This document shows, piece by piece, positions 49,689 through 58,367 of a stretch of DNA of 64,000 bases (its first letter is position 1; every line of letters starts with the position of its first letter). Source of the stretch: an uncultured Christensenella sp. (lineage in GTDB: Bacteria; Bacillota; Clostridia; Christensenellales; Pumilibacteraceae); contig CAJTPT010000001.1 in NCBI GenBank assembly GCA_910578545.1, positions 444,118 to 508,117 on the forward strand, in the 5' to 3' direction. A program made the translations under genes and the position numbers. The notes beneath the pieces were generated by a model that worked only from the letters and a program-made list of their open reading frames with translations, was not told the origin of the DNA and searched no databases.

Positions 49689-51242
49689 CTAATGTGTTTC
49701 CCCGCAGTGCGGGCAAGTGGGTTTAAGTTCGTCGTCGATTTCCGTTATATTGCGGAAATACATTTTGCCCTCGGCTTTGCGCTTTGCAAGCCATGCGTCG
49801 TCGACCGTCGATTGTTGATAGAGTAGCCCCGCGATGTTCGTATAGTAATACGGTTTGCCGGTAGTAGGGCAGACCGCCGCGTGTATCTCGGTGCGGCAGG
49901 AGGGGCACTCGTACACGGTGTGGTCGTCCGTCGATTTTTCCGGGTTTACTTCCTGTTTGTTTACGCAGAACGGGCAATCGCTGTGCACTGTATCCGAGTA
50001 AATCATTGCGCGCAAAAGTATTTGTTGCAGGCGGCGGAACGATTCGATATCGGTTATATCTATAAGCGCCGCGCCCTTTTCGCGATCCTCGTACGGACTG
50101 CATACTATATACTCGTCGGCGCATACTTCGGACTTGACAGATTGTAACAGTTTTTCGTTGTTGTTAAGCAGCGACGGGATAAGTATTACCTTGTATGTCT
50201 TGCTATTCTTGACGGTAAGCGCAAGCAGTTGCCAGTCGTTTACGGTCAGCTTTTCAAGCTTGAGATTCCACTTTTTAAATGAAAAGCTAAGCGCAAGCTT
50301 GGTTAGGTCGAACGGCTTGGTTATATCGCACGTAAAGTTGAAATGCCCGACGGCAAATATACACAACGCTTGGCAAAAGAAGAAGTAATTTTTTATCAGC
50401 TTGACAATATCGGTTTCCGTGATTTCCTTGACTCCGCCTATATCGTGACGGTCAAAGAACAGCGCAAGCTTGTATATGCGGTGATATTCCCTGTGCATGG
50501 AAAGGATATTGGTTTTACGAAGCTTGACGTTTTTGTTCTTGTTTACGTTCTTTTTGTAAACGGGGCGTTTTAAGCGGGGCGTTATGCTGTTGTAAATAAA
50601 CTGAAGCTTGTCAAGACAGCGCACCGCAACGGCGTAATATCCCTCGAAGTTTCGGCTGTAACCTATGTGCAGTTTTCCGAGCGCCAAAAAGTAGTTTAAG
50701 TGGTTGACACGTTCGAGCAGGTTGAATTCTATAGTTTGATTGGCGTAAACGAGTTCTTTCAAAAAACGCATGTTAGACCGAGTAAAAGCCAAAACGTCGT
50801 CGACCGCCTTGCAAAAAACGAGGTTTTCGTAAATGCCGTAGTTGTCCTCGTACGTGCGGCTGAGTAGCTTTTCGGGCTTTATCTCGTCGCTGTTTACGTC
50901 CGTCCACAGCTCGCTGTGCGCCGCGATGTGCGTGAGCGTTTTGTTGTTTACAATGCGCACCGACTCGACGGGCAGGATTATATTGTGTTCTTTAAGGTGA
51001 ATAAACGGTTGCGCGAATATGCGTTTTATTGCGGGAAGGGCGCTTAGGATTACGTCGAGCCGTTGTTCCAATATGTCGAAGCTGAAGTTGGGCTCGGTCA
51101 TAAACAGCGTTAGGTCGTTTACCAAGGCATAGTCAAACTGCATGTAGCTAAGCTTGCTATGCTTACTCACATACGCGTCTATATTCTTATAGTCCTCTAT
51201 CAGCTTGGACAGTTGAGATTGCTCTTCGTACGTCAAGTCCAT
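49689..51242 (-). CDS. DUF2357-like protein with C-terminal zinc ribbons, partner of a McrB-type ATPase
   Basis: The 517-residue protein begins MDLTYEEQSQLSKLIEDYKN. Around residue 130-150 it has SRTYEDNYGIYENLVFCKAV followed by DDVL, similar to the DUF2357 region of McrC-family proteins. The C-terminal end has Cys pairs CPFC (about 422), CPSC (about 447) and CPHCGETH (about 511) that probably bind zinc. I could not find a PD-(D/E)xK nuclease motif. It starts 5 nt after the AAA+ membrane protein and is certainly co-transcribed, so the two probably act together. Role in defence is inferred from the McrBC resemblance. Confidence 0.6.
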   Translation of the reverse strand: MDLTYEEQSQLSKLIEDYKNIDAYVSKHSKLSYMQFDYALVNDLTLFMTEPNFSFDILEQRLDVILSALPAIKRIFAQPFIHLKEHNIILPVESVRIVNNKTLTHIAAHSELWTDVNSDEIKPEKLLSRTYEDNYGIYENLVFCKAVDDVLAFTRSNMRFLKELVYANQTIEFNLLERVNHLNYFLALGKLHIGYSRNFEGYYAVAVRCLDKLQFIYNSITPRLKRPVYKKNVNKNKNVKLRKTNILSMHREYHRIYKLALFFDRHDIGGVKEITETDIVKLIKNYFFFCQALCIFAVGHFNFTCDITKPFDLTKLALSFSFKKWNLKLEKLTVNDWQLLALTVKNSKTYKVILIPSLLNNNEKLLQSVKSEVCADEYIVCSPYEDREKGAALIDITDIESFRRLQQILLRAMIYSDTVHSDCPFCVNKQEVNPEKSTDDHTVYECPSCRTEIHAAVCPTTGKPYYYTNIAGLLYQQSTVDDAWLAKRKAEGKMYFRNITEIDDELKPTCPHCGETH

Positions 51243-51247
51243 AAAGA

Positions 51248-54055
51248 CTAATCCTCGTTCAGTCTGCGGACAAATTCACTGCATTGCTTTAAGCCGATTT
51301 TATCAAACTCGGCGGCAAGCTTTTCTTTGTTTTCGACAACCTTGCTTTCAAGCTTGCGCAGGACCTTGCTCAAAAGGATTTTTTCCACTGCGTCGGACTC
51401 GACGGCGGACCTGTCGCCGAAGCACGCGCAGTAGATTTTTACAAAGTCCTCGATTTGGCGCAGGATACGGTTGCCGAACGAGATGTTGTACGGCGCGAGA
51501 AGTCTTTCAGTTTGTTGGATAAGCGCATTGCTTTCCGCGTCGAATGAATATTCCCTTTTGGCTTGGTCGAAAAGCTTTAACAGCATGTCGTAGGACATAA
51601 ACCGCGGCTCGAGCGGCTCGCTGAACGACGTGATTTTGGGCGCGCGCTTGTTAAAATTCATCGTTTGTGCGCGGTCGTACACCTTGTCGCTTATCTCGAA
51701 GGTGCTTTCGTCGCGGTTGGCCGTGCCTATAAACCAAACGTTGGTCGGTATTTTAATAGTGTGTCCGTCCGTCAGTCCGTCGTAAGTATACCGCTTGCCG
51801 TTTTCGGTGCGGTATAGCTTGACGTTGAGCAGTTTTATTTCGCGCTTGTCTTCCTCGTTTTCCATAAGCGAGAGGAAATCGGAAAAATAATACTCGATAC
51901 GGCTGAGGTTCATTTCGTCGAGCACGATAAAGGTGATCGCCGACGAATTGAGCCGCGCTTTGTACAAGCACTGCGTAAACTTTTTGGGCGTAAAGCATTT
52001 GCTGAATTCGTTGTAGTAGCCGAGTAGCTCGTTCTTGTCGCGCCAGGACGACTCGACCTCCACTATCTCGCAGTTACCCATAACCGCTTCGGTAAACATT
52101 TTGGGCAAGCTCGTTTTACCCGTGCCGCTCATGCCTTGCAGAATGGCAAGCCGCGACGCGCCCAGTCCGGCAACGAATGTGGCGATATCCTCGGGCGTGT
52201 ACGACAGGTGTATCCTGCACTCGCGCGCATAGTCCACGAGGAAGCGTACGAGATTGGGCAGGGTGAGGTTGGTAAACAAGCGTTTGCGCCGCTCTTCGAG
52301 CGCGGTGTTAAACTGCGGTTGCTTTCGGTCGAGCTCGGTAAACGCCGGGCATGCGTCAAAGTCGTAGACGGGCGGTTTTTCGGTCGAGCGCGCGGAGGAA
52401 GGCGAAACCTGTTCTGGCGTTCCGTTTACCGCGTCGGAAAGCGTTGTGTCAAACATATCGGGCGACAGCGGTTTTGCGCCGAGGCTGAAGATTTTGCGCA
52501 GCAGCATGTATATCATCACGGCCGCGCTGGCTATCAGCATGTATATGGTCTGGCTGTTCACCTCGTACTCGTAGCCGTCGGGCAGAGAAATTTCGTAGTA
52601 GGCGAGTAAGCTGTTTATGTTTTCCTCGTTTATCCTTTGTCCGATTTTAAAGTAAATGCCGAACAGTCCTATCATCATTACAAACAGGAAGTTGGCAACC
52701 GCCGCCGCCTTTATTATCTTGTAGTGGTTGGCGTCCTTGGCAAGAAAGCTTATAAGCGAAGCGACAAGCAGCATGCCCGACGAGAGCAGAACGGCAAACT
52801 CGACAAACGCGAGCAGCTGAAAGCCCGATTCCAACTTCTTGTAAGTCGATAGCAGCTCGTAGCCGTTAAACGCGACCTCGCGCTTAAAATCGGTGACGGC
52901 TATTTTGACGGAAACCTCAACCACGTTTAGCACGAGCGACAAAAATGTGATGGCGCTTATCACTGCCACCGCGATAAGCGGCTCGATTTTGAACGGCTTT
53001 TGCAGGTGGTTGTGCGAGCCCTTCACGCCGACGGGAAGTTTTCCGCAGAACAACGAGTATACTATCATCGTCACGACGGCGAGGATAAACGGTATATAGC
53101 TAACCGTGTACGCCATGCCGTCCCGAGCGGCAGTGTTGCCCTTTAGGTTAAAGTAAAAGGTCAGGCAATACCCGATTAAAAAGAACAACAGCGTAAAAAT
53201 CGTAGTGCTCAGCACGAAACGGCGCGAGCGTATTACGAATACCCGTGAACCGAAGTAGTCGGAAATAGTGGATATAAAATACAGCATTTCGCCGAAAATC
53301 GCCACCGTCATAACGACAAACGCAACGGATATGAAAATGGGATAGTTATTGGCGAACAACGAGGATATAAGTACATACGTCGTTCCCGTCGCGGTATCGG
53401 TGTACAACGGGATAAACAGCACCGTAATCAGTATGATCAGCTCGACGCATTCGCAAATAAACAAGCCGAATTTGAACCGCTTTTGCTTGGGCGTGAGCGG
53501 CGCGTTGTTTTCCGGTTCGGCGCTCGGCGCGTCCGAAGCCTCGGCGTTTGTTTCCGTCGGCGCCGTCGCGTGCCGACGTGCAATCAGGTAGCCGAGCGCC
53601 GCCATCGCAAAAAACATGCTTACAACACAGCACGCCATCGCGCCGCCGCTCATGAACTTCAGCGCAATACCCAATATCAAGCAAACAAGGCTCAGCCCGA
53701 CGGTGTATATAGCCGCAACGTAAAAAAGACGGTTGCGGTTTTTTACAAACAGCGTGAGCGCGGCAACCGCGTACAGCGCAATACCGACGACAAACGCCAC
53801 CGTCATGTATATATTAAAATTAAGCAAACGCCCGGACTCTATGTAAAACGCGTCCGCCGTCCAGAACGACAGCTCGTCGCGCCCGGTTGCAAAATCCTCG
53901 AGCTCGGTAAACTTGATGGAATAAAATATTAACGTAAACAGCAGTGCGAGCGCCGACAGCAACGTTAAAACTATTATGTCGCCTTTTCGAGAAGTAATAA
54001 ACCTCTTGAATTTATTGCCCGTTTGATTGGTTTCCGTCGACGTGTTATCTGCCAT
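51248..54055 (-). CDS. Twelve-TM membrane protein fused to a McrB-type AAA+ ATPase
   Basis: The 935-residue protein has about twelve hydrophobic segments in residues 30-520. A Pro/Ser-rich linker and a C-terminal AAA+ domain follow. The domain has Walker A GMSGTGKTSLPKMF (near 645), Walker B VLDEMNLSRIEYYFSDFLSL (near 710) and GTANRDESTFEIS (near 780), which resembles the McrB GTPase/ATPase branch. McrB normally works in restriction with McrC, is soluble, and binds DNA through an N-terminal domain. Here a membrane domain replaces it. It lies directly upstream of a DUF2357-like gene. A function is not known. Confidence 0.7.
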   Translation of the reverse strand: MADNTSTETNQTGNKFKRFITSRKGDIIVLTLLSALALLFTLIFYSIKFTELEDFATGRDELSFWTADAFYIESGRLLNFNIYMTVAFVVGIALYAVAALTLFVKNRNRLFYVAAIYTVGLSLVCLILGIALKFMSGGAMACCVVSMFFAMAALGYLIARRHATAPTETNAEASDAPSAEPENNAPLTPKQKRFKFGLFICECVELIILITVLFIPLYTDTATGTTYVLISSLFANNYPIFISVAFVVMTVAIFGEMLYFISTISDYFGSRVFVIRSRRFVLSTTIFTLLFFLIGYCLTFYFNLKGNTAARDGMAYTVSYIPFILAVVTMIVYSLFCGKLPVGVKGSHNHLQKPFKIEPLIAVAVISAITFLSLVLNVVEVSVKIAVTDFKREVAFNGYELLSTYKKLESGFQLLAFVEFAVLLSSGMLLVASLISFLAKDANHYKIIKAAAVANFLFVMMIGLFGIYFKIGQRINEENINSLLAYYEISLPDGYEYEVNSQTIYMLIASAAVMIYMLLRKIFSLGAKPLSPDMFDTTLSDAVNGTPEQVSPSSARSTEKPPVYDFDACPAFTELDRKQPQFNTALEERRKRLFTNLTLPNLVRFLVDYARECRIHLSYTPEDIATFVAGLGASRLAILQGMSGTGKTSLPKMFTEAVMGNCEIVEVESSWRDKNELLGYYNEFSKCFTPKKFTQCLYKARLNSSAITFIVLDEMNLSRIEYYFSDFLSLMENEEDKREIKLLNVKLYRTENGKRYTYDGLTDGHTIKIPTNVWFIGTANRDESTFEISDKVYDRAQTMNFNKRAPKITSFSEPLEPRFMSYDMLLKLFDQAKREYSFDAESNALIQQTERLLAPYNISFGNRILRQIEDFVKIYCACFGDRSAVESDAVEKILLSKVLRKLESKVVENKEKLAAEFDKIGLKQCSEFVRRLNED

Positions 54056-54173
54056 GTTTCGCTCCGTGCGGTAAAAAATTATAATTTAATTATACTTGAT
54101 TGCCCGACGGTTTGTCAATAGTTATTCCCAAATCGCACATGCGCTCTTTCGTTTTTTTGCGGGGGAGTACGGG

Positions 54174-54356
54174 TTATAAATCTACGGTTTGAACTTTTAA
54201 ATCGCAATAATATTCGGCGGCGGGGAATATGCTTTTTAAAAACGCAACTTCCTCACCGTACCATTCCGCCCAGTACGGCTTGTGCTCAGTGAGAACGATA
54301 GGAAACAATGCCCAAAGCTCTTCTATCGTCATTTCGGATAGACTTTTATTTTTCAT
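54174..54356 (-). pseudogene. GrpB-family N-terminal fragment
   Basis: The 60-residue frame reads LSEMTIEELWALFPIVLTEH followed by KPYWAEWYGEEVAFLKSIFP, like the start of GrpB-family proteins (nucleotidyltransferase fold), which usually run to about 170 residues. The catalytic part (HIGSTAV region) is missing and the frame ends in unrelated residues. It is probably the stub of a decayed gene; a genuine short protein is less likely. Confidence 0.5.
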
Positions 54357-54392
54357 ATATAATATACAATTCCAAATGAAGCGGCAGAGCCG

Positions 54393-54719
54393 TTACAGCT
54401 TGTTTTTGTAGTCCATGCCCCATTCCTGCATGGCGTTCATTATCGGGCGGAGTGAATTGCCCAGCTCGGAAAGAGAATACACCACGCGCGGCGGCACTTC
54501 GGCAAACACCTCGCGTTCGATTATCCCGTCATCCTCGAGCGCGCGAAGATTGTCCGTTAAAACCTTTTTGCTTATGGCGGGGATTGTCTTTATAAAATCG
54601 CTAAACCGTTGAGCGCCGTTAAATATCAAGTTGCGAAGTATGAGCAGTTTCCACTTATTGCCTATAAGCTGTACCGTGGTTGCAACGGGGCATTCCGGTA
54701 ATTCTTCTCTCGTCAGCAT
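54393..54719 (-). CDS. HxlR-family winged-helix regulator
   Basis: The start MLTREELPECPVATTVQLIG at 54719 follows GGAAG by 8 nt and gives 108 residues. The HxlR pattern is clear: CPVATTVQLIGNKWKLLILR, QRFSDFIKTIPAISKKVLTD followed by NLRALEDDGIIER, and YSLSELGNSLRPIMNAMQEW. Many members sense electrophiles or oxidants through an N-terminal Cys, and one is present here. It is divergent from a cupin gene, which is a likely target. Confidence 0.9.
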   Translation of the reverse strand: MLTREELPECPVATTVQLIGNKWKLLILRNLIFNGAQRFSDFIKTIPAISKKVLTDNLRALEDDGIIEREVFAEVPPRVVYSLSELGNSLRPIMNAMQEWGMDYKNKL

Positions 54720-54749
54720 GGTCGATACTTCCTTGTTTGGATTAAAAAC

Positions 54750-54778
54750 AGTATACATTAGAAAAATGCCAAAGTCAA
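54750..54778 (-). promoter_or_regulatory. Promoter of the HxlR gene
   Basis: Minus-strand TTGACT-N17-TATACT. Confidence 0.65.
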
Positions 54779-54826
54779 TAGTTCAAAAAAGAAACCATGT
54801 TACAAATCTATTATCGAGTAATATAA

Positions 54827-54866
54827 AAGTAACGTACTTGTATTTCCGGTTTTCATTTTGTATACT
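54827..54866 (+). promoter_or_regulatory. Promoter of the cupin gene with candidate HxlR operator
   Basis: TTGTAT (54838-54843)-N17-TATACT (54861-54866). AAGTA-ACG-TACTT, a perfect 5-bp inverted repeat at 54827-54839, overlaps the -35 hexamer, so a bound dimer would block the polymerase. AGTA/TACT half-sites are common among HxlR-type operators. Binding is an inference. Confidence 0.45.
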
Positions 54867-54899
54867 GTGGTCACAAAACAAATTTCGGAGGTATCAACT

Positions 54900-55250
54900 A
54901 TGAATAACTACACAAAGGTCGGAGTAAAAAGCGGTGCGCGTACCGAGCTTCACGACGCGCTTAATCTTACCGGTGCGGAAATAAGCGTTAACGCTTTGCC
55001 CGCGGGCGCGAGCGTGCCGTTTGTTCACGCGCACAAACAAAACGAGGAAATCTACGCTGTTTTGGAAGGCGAGGGCGCTGCCGTTATCGACGGGGAAAAG
55101 GTCGCATTAAAGGCGGGCGATTGGTTGCGCATTGCGCCGTCGGCAAAAAGGCAGTTCTTTGCTTCGGATAAGCGGGAAATAAAGTATGTTTGCATTCAGG
55201 TCAAAGGGGGGTCGCTTGAGGGCTACACGGCGACGGACGCTATACTGTAA
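54900..55250 (+). CDS. Small cupin-domain protein
   Basis: Starting at MNNYTKVGVKSGARTELHDA (GGAGG 8 nt upstream) it has 116 residues. The cupin metal motifs are PFVHAHKQNEEIYAVLEGEG (H, H, E) and KAGDWLRIAPSAKRQF, in which the second His is not evident. Such stand-alone cupins often relate to quinone or redox stress, but the substrate is unknown. It pairs with the divergent HxlR regulator. Confidence 0.8.
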   Translation: MNNYTKVGVKSGARTELHDALNLTGAEISVNALPAGASVPFVHAHKQNEEIYAVLEGEGAAVIDGEKVALKAGDWLRIAPSAKRQFFASDKREIKYVCIQVKGGSLEGYTATDAIL

Positions 55251-55274
55251 TTTAAAAACGATATAACTTAAATG

Positions 55275-55347
55275 AAAAGCGCAATCGTATAGGCAGTAGC
55301 GATCGTATTGGCAAATGCAATCGTTACTGCTTAATTATTGCGCTTTT
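55275..55347 (+). terminator. Large hairpin after the cupin gene
   Basis: AAAAGCGCAAT pairs with ATTGCGCTTTT, enclosing a second stem GCAGTAGCGAT/ATCG-TTACTGC. It lies 24 nt after the stop and could serve as terminator, though a longer T-run is missing. Confidence 0.5.
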
Positions 55348-55372
55348 GCCGTAAATGATGTACAATATTTAT

Positions 55373-55638
55373 ATGAGTCGGCACGACAGACTTATATATT
55401 TGATTGAATACCTGTTGTCCGCAAGGAATGAGAACGGAGAAATGCCGATTGACGAGGGCGGGCAAAAGCGGCTGTTCGTTGCGACGGTATTGTCAACGCC
55501 GCCAACTCGGGGATGCTCGGTTGCTTTTGCCCCAATCACGGCTGTATCGACAACGCGGTTTGTCCGCCGCAGACAGAAAATCGGTCTGCCTGCATAAACA
55601 AAAACATCGGCGCGGTATTGATTGAACTAAAGAGGTAA
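55373..55638 (+). pseudogene. Remnant of a zinc-containing macrodomain (protein-ADP-ribose hydrolase)
   Basis: The first frame from the ATG at 55373 gives MSRHDRLIYLIEYLLSARNE followed by NGEMPIDEGGQKRLF, the typical N-terminus of this hydrolase family. Then a second frame continues DGIVNAANSGMLGCFCPNHG followed by CIDNAVCP, the macrodomain core with its Cys/His zinc ligands, and ends at 55638. The piece between them and the C-terminus are gone, so it is a deleted and frameshifted gene. Confidence 0.65.
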
Positions 55639-55640
55639 AC

Positions 55641-56564
55641 ATGCACGATATTTGGAATCCGTGGCACGGCTGTCAAAAATGCAGTGAGGGCTGTCAAAAC
55701 TGTTATATGTACTATCTCGACAAAACGCATGGGGGCGGCGACAGCTCGGTCGTGACTAAGACGAGCGGCTTTTATTATCCGTTGGCAAAAAACAGAAACG
55801 GCAGCTTTAAAATAAAAAGCGGCGAGATGATCAGGGTGTGTATGACCTCGGACTTTTTTGTCGACGGCGCGGACGAGTGGCGCGACGAGGTGTGGGGGAT
55901 TATTCACGACAGACCGGACGTCATGTTCTTTTTGCTGACAAAACGTCCCGAGCGTGCGGAACAGTGCTTACCCGGGGATTGGGGAAGCGGTTGGGAAAAC
56001 GTATTTTTTAACGTGACGTGCGAAAACCAACGCCGCGCCGACGAGCGGATCCCGCTGCTTCACTCACTTCCGTTTAAGCATAAGGGCATAATGACCGCGC
56101 CTCTTATCGGACAAATAACGATAGAAAAGTATCTTGTAGAAGGGCAGATAGAACAGGTGATATGCGGCGGCGAAAATTACGACGGCGCCCGACCCTGTCA
56201 CTACGATTGGGTAAAAAGATTGCACGACGAGTGCGCGGCTCACAACGTCACTTTTGCGTTTATCGAAACGGGAAACTATTATGTTAAGAACGGAAAGACC
56301 GATTACATAAAAAGCAAGATACGCCAAACTCACCTTGCTTATGCCGAGGGCTTGCATTACCGCGGCAAGCCCATGGAATTTATTTTGACCGATAGGTTCG
56401 GTTTGCCCATTCCCAAAAACGAGCTTTACACCCCGCACTACCGCACTAACTGTATTAATTGCGGCAACCGCCTGATCTGCAACGGCTGTTCCGATTGCGG
56501 CAGATGTAATAACAGGATGGTTTCGCAATCGGAAATCGAAGAGTTCGAGCAAAAAAATAAATAG
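55641..56564 (+). CDS. DUF5131-family protein (phage Gp37/Gp68-like)
   Basis: The 307-residue protein begins MHDIWNPWHGCQKCSEGCQN, the DUF5131 Cys motif; the family is often associated with phage-like proteins and radical-SAM-type folds. Further matches are VCMTSDFFVDGADEWRDEVW, LLTKRPERAEQCLPGDWGSG, and CGGENYDGARPCHYDWVKRL. A C-terminal zinc ribbon (CINCGNRLICNGCSDCGRC) is present. Its substrate is not known. It is 2 nt after the macrodomain remnant. Confidence 0.85.
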   Translation: MHDIWNPWHGCQKCSEGCQNCYMYYLDKTHGGGDSSVVTKTSGFYYPLAKNRNGSFKIKSGEMIRVCMTSDFFVDGADEWRDEVWGIIHDRPDVMFFLLTKRPERAEQCLPGDWGSGWENVFFNVTCENQRRADERIPLLHSLPFKHKGIMTAPLIGQITIEKYLVEGQIEQVICGGENYDGARPCHYDWVKRLHDECAAHNVTFAFIETGNYYVKNGKTDYIKSKIRQTHLAYAEGLHYRGKPMEFILTDRFGLPIPKNELYTPHYRTNCINCGNRLICNGCSDCGRCNNRMVSQSEIEEFEQKNK

Positions 56565-56601
56565 CTAAAAGCATTTTGCGATAATAAGCATGCTCTTTTA
56601 A

Positions 56602-58224
56602 TTATAGAAAATCCGTATTCAATATATAGTAATACGCGAGCAATTCTCTTGAATAGTCGACGATTTTTCCCTCGGGTAAAATTAACATACGGGTGATGCC
56701 TATCTGTTCGACAAATTCCGGATTATGGCTTACAAGCAAAATCGTGCCCGTATAGTCGCGGAAGTTTTCGCCGATAACCGCTTGAGTATCCGGGTCGAGA
56801 TGGTTTGTCGGCTCGTCCAAGATCAAAAGGTTGGCACGTTCGAGCAAAAGCTTACACAACGCAATTCGCGCCTTTTCGCCCGGCGAAAGAACGGACACAT
56901 TTTTAAAAACCGAATCGCCGGAAAATAAAAAGTTGCCGAGCAAATTTCGGTGTTGAATATCGGTATAGCCCGAGCTTTCGGTATTTTCGAGCACCGTCTT
57001 GTTTTCGTCCAACAATTCGAGCTCCTGTGCGTAATACGCGATCTCGGTTTTTCTGCTGAAAACGATCTCGCCGCTTTTCGGATGCAATATCCCCATTATC
57101 AGCTTGAGCAGCGTGGATTTACCGACGCCGTTTTCGCCGACGATCAAAAACCGCTCGTCCGGATTGAGCATAAACGACAAGCCGTCGTACAGATTCTGTT
57201 TGCCGTCATACCCGAACGTCAGGTTTCGCACTTCCAAAGGTACTTTTCCGCTCGGCGTTTTAGGCTCAAGCCGAAGATTGACGTGCTTGTATTCCTTGTC
57301 GCGTTTTTCCAACGCGGCAATGGCTTTGGCAAGCTTGACTTCTCTGTCCTGCCCCATTCTTTTTAGGTTATGGTTTGTGCGCGACGCCTGTTTGGCTTTC
57401 AAAACGAAATCGGACAGCTTTTTGATCTCCTGCTCCTGTTGGGTTATGCGCAGCTCTTTGAGAAGCTGTTCCTGCGCATATTTCCTTTTAAACGCCGTGT
57501 AGTTGCCGTCGTATACGGAAATTTTATGCGTTACCTTGTTTACAAACAAAATTTTGTTTACGACCGAATTGAGAAAATCAACGTCGTGACTTATTATCAG
57601 AACGGAACCCTTGTAGTTTTTCAAATAGTTTGTAACAAACTCCTTGGTGGAGGCGTCGAGGTGGTTTGTGGGCTCGTCCAAAAGCAAAACCTGAGGGTTG
57701 GCAAAAAGCACGTGGGCAAACGCTATTTTTGATTTTTGACCGCCGGAAAGCTCGCCCAGCTTCATGTATAGTAGCTCGTCGCTGATATCCATATCAAACA
57801 TAAGCTCGAGCAAAATATTTTCGGCATTATACGCATCGTAACCGTCGAGGGCGGCGTGAAGCTCCGCCATGCGTTTTAAAAGCTCGGCTTGTTCGGCTTC
57901 GTCAGCCGTTTCGAGATCGGTGTAAATAGTGTTCAGTTCCGCTTCTATTTCGCGTACGGGGCGCGCGTCAAAAAGATAATCCCATACGGTTTTTTGCTTG
58001 TCGGCAAAATCTATTTCCTGCGGCAGATACCCAATCCGTACTCCGCCCGTAAAAATTCTGCCGCGGTCGAGCGCCTGTTTTCCGAGTATGACCTTGAACA
58101 GAGTCGTTTTTCCCGCACCGTTAACGCCGACGATACCGGTTTTGTCCTTATCGCCTATAAAAAATTCAGCATCGTCGTATATAACTTCGGCGCCGAACGC
58201 GAGAGATAAATTCTGTCCTTTCAT
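56602..58224 (-). CDS. ABC-F family ATPase
   Basis: The 540-residue protein has two ABC domains with GVNGAGKTTLFKVILG, LSGGQKSKIAFAHVLF, LLLDEPTNHLD; then GENGVGKSTLLKLIMG, LSPGEKARIALCKLLL, LILDEPTNHLD. The domains are joined by a helical linker with RTNHNLKRMGQDREVKLAKA. No TM segments exist, so it acts on ribosomes, as ABC-F proteins do in translation or antibiotic protection. A specific subclass cannot be named. The C-terminal tail is short. Confidence 0.9.
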   Translation of the reverse strand: MKGQNLSLAFGAEVIYDDAEFFIGDKDKTGIVGVNGAGKTTLFKVILGKQALDRGRIFTGGVRIGYLPQEIDFADKQKTVWDYLFDARPVREIEAELNTIYTDLETADEAEQAELLKRMAELHAALDGYDAYNAENILLELMFDMDISDELLYMKLGELSGGQKSKIAFAHVLFANPQVLLLDEPTNHLDASTKEFVTNYLKNYKGSVLIISHDVDFLNSVVNKILFVNKVTHKISVYDGNYTAFKRKYAQEQLLKELRITQQEQEIKKLSDFVLKAKQASRTNHNLKRMGQDREVKLAKAIAALEKRDKEYKHVNLRLEPKTPSGKVPLEVRNLTFGYDGKQNLYDGLSFMLNPDERFLIVGENGVGKSTLLKLIMGILHPKSGEIVFSRKTEIAYYAQELELLDENKTVLENTESSGYTDIQHRNLLGNFLFSGDSVFKNVSVLSPGEKARIALCKLLLERANLLILDEPTNHLDPDTQAVIGENFRDYTGTILLVSHNPEFVEQIGITRMLILPEGKIVDYSRELLAYYYILNTDFL

Positions 58225-58367
58225 TATATAATGCCTTTGTATTTAAACCTTGTTCGTATTTTAGCAAATTAACAAATATGTGTCGATTTTTTCTTGAGAT
58301 AATTATTCGACCGTGCAGGGCGATACGGAACAAATTCGGTTTATTATGGTTTTGAGCGCGTCAAAGT

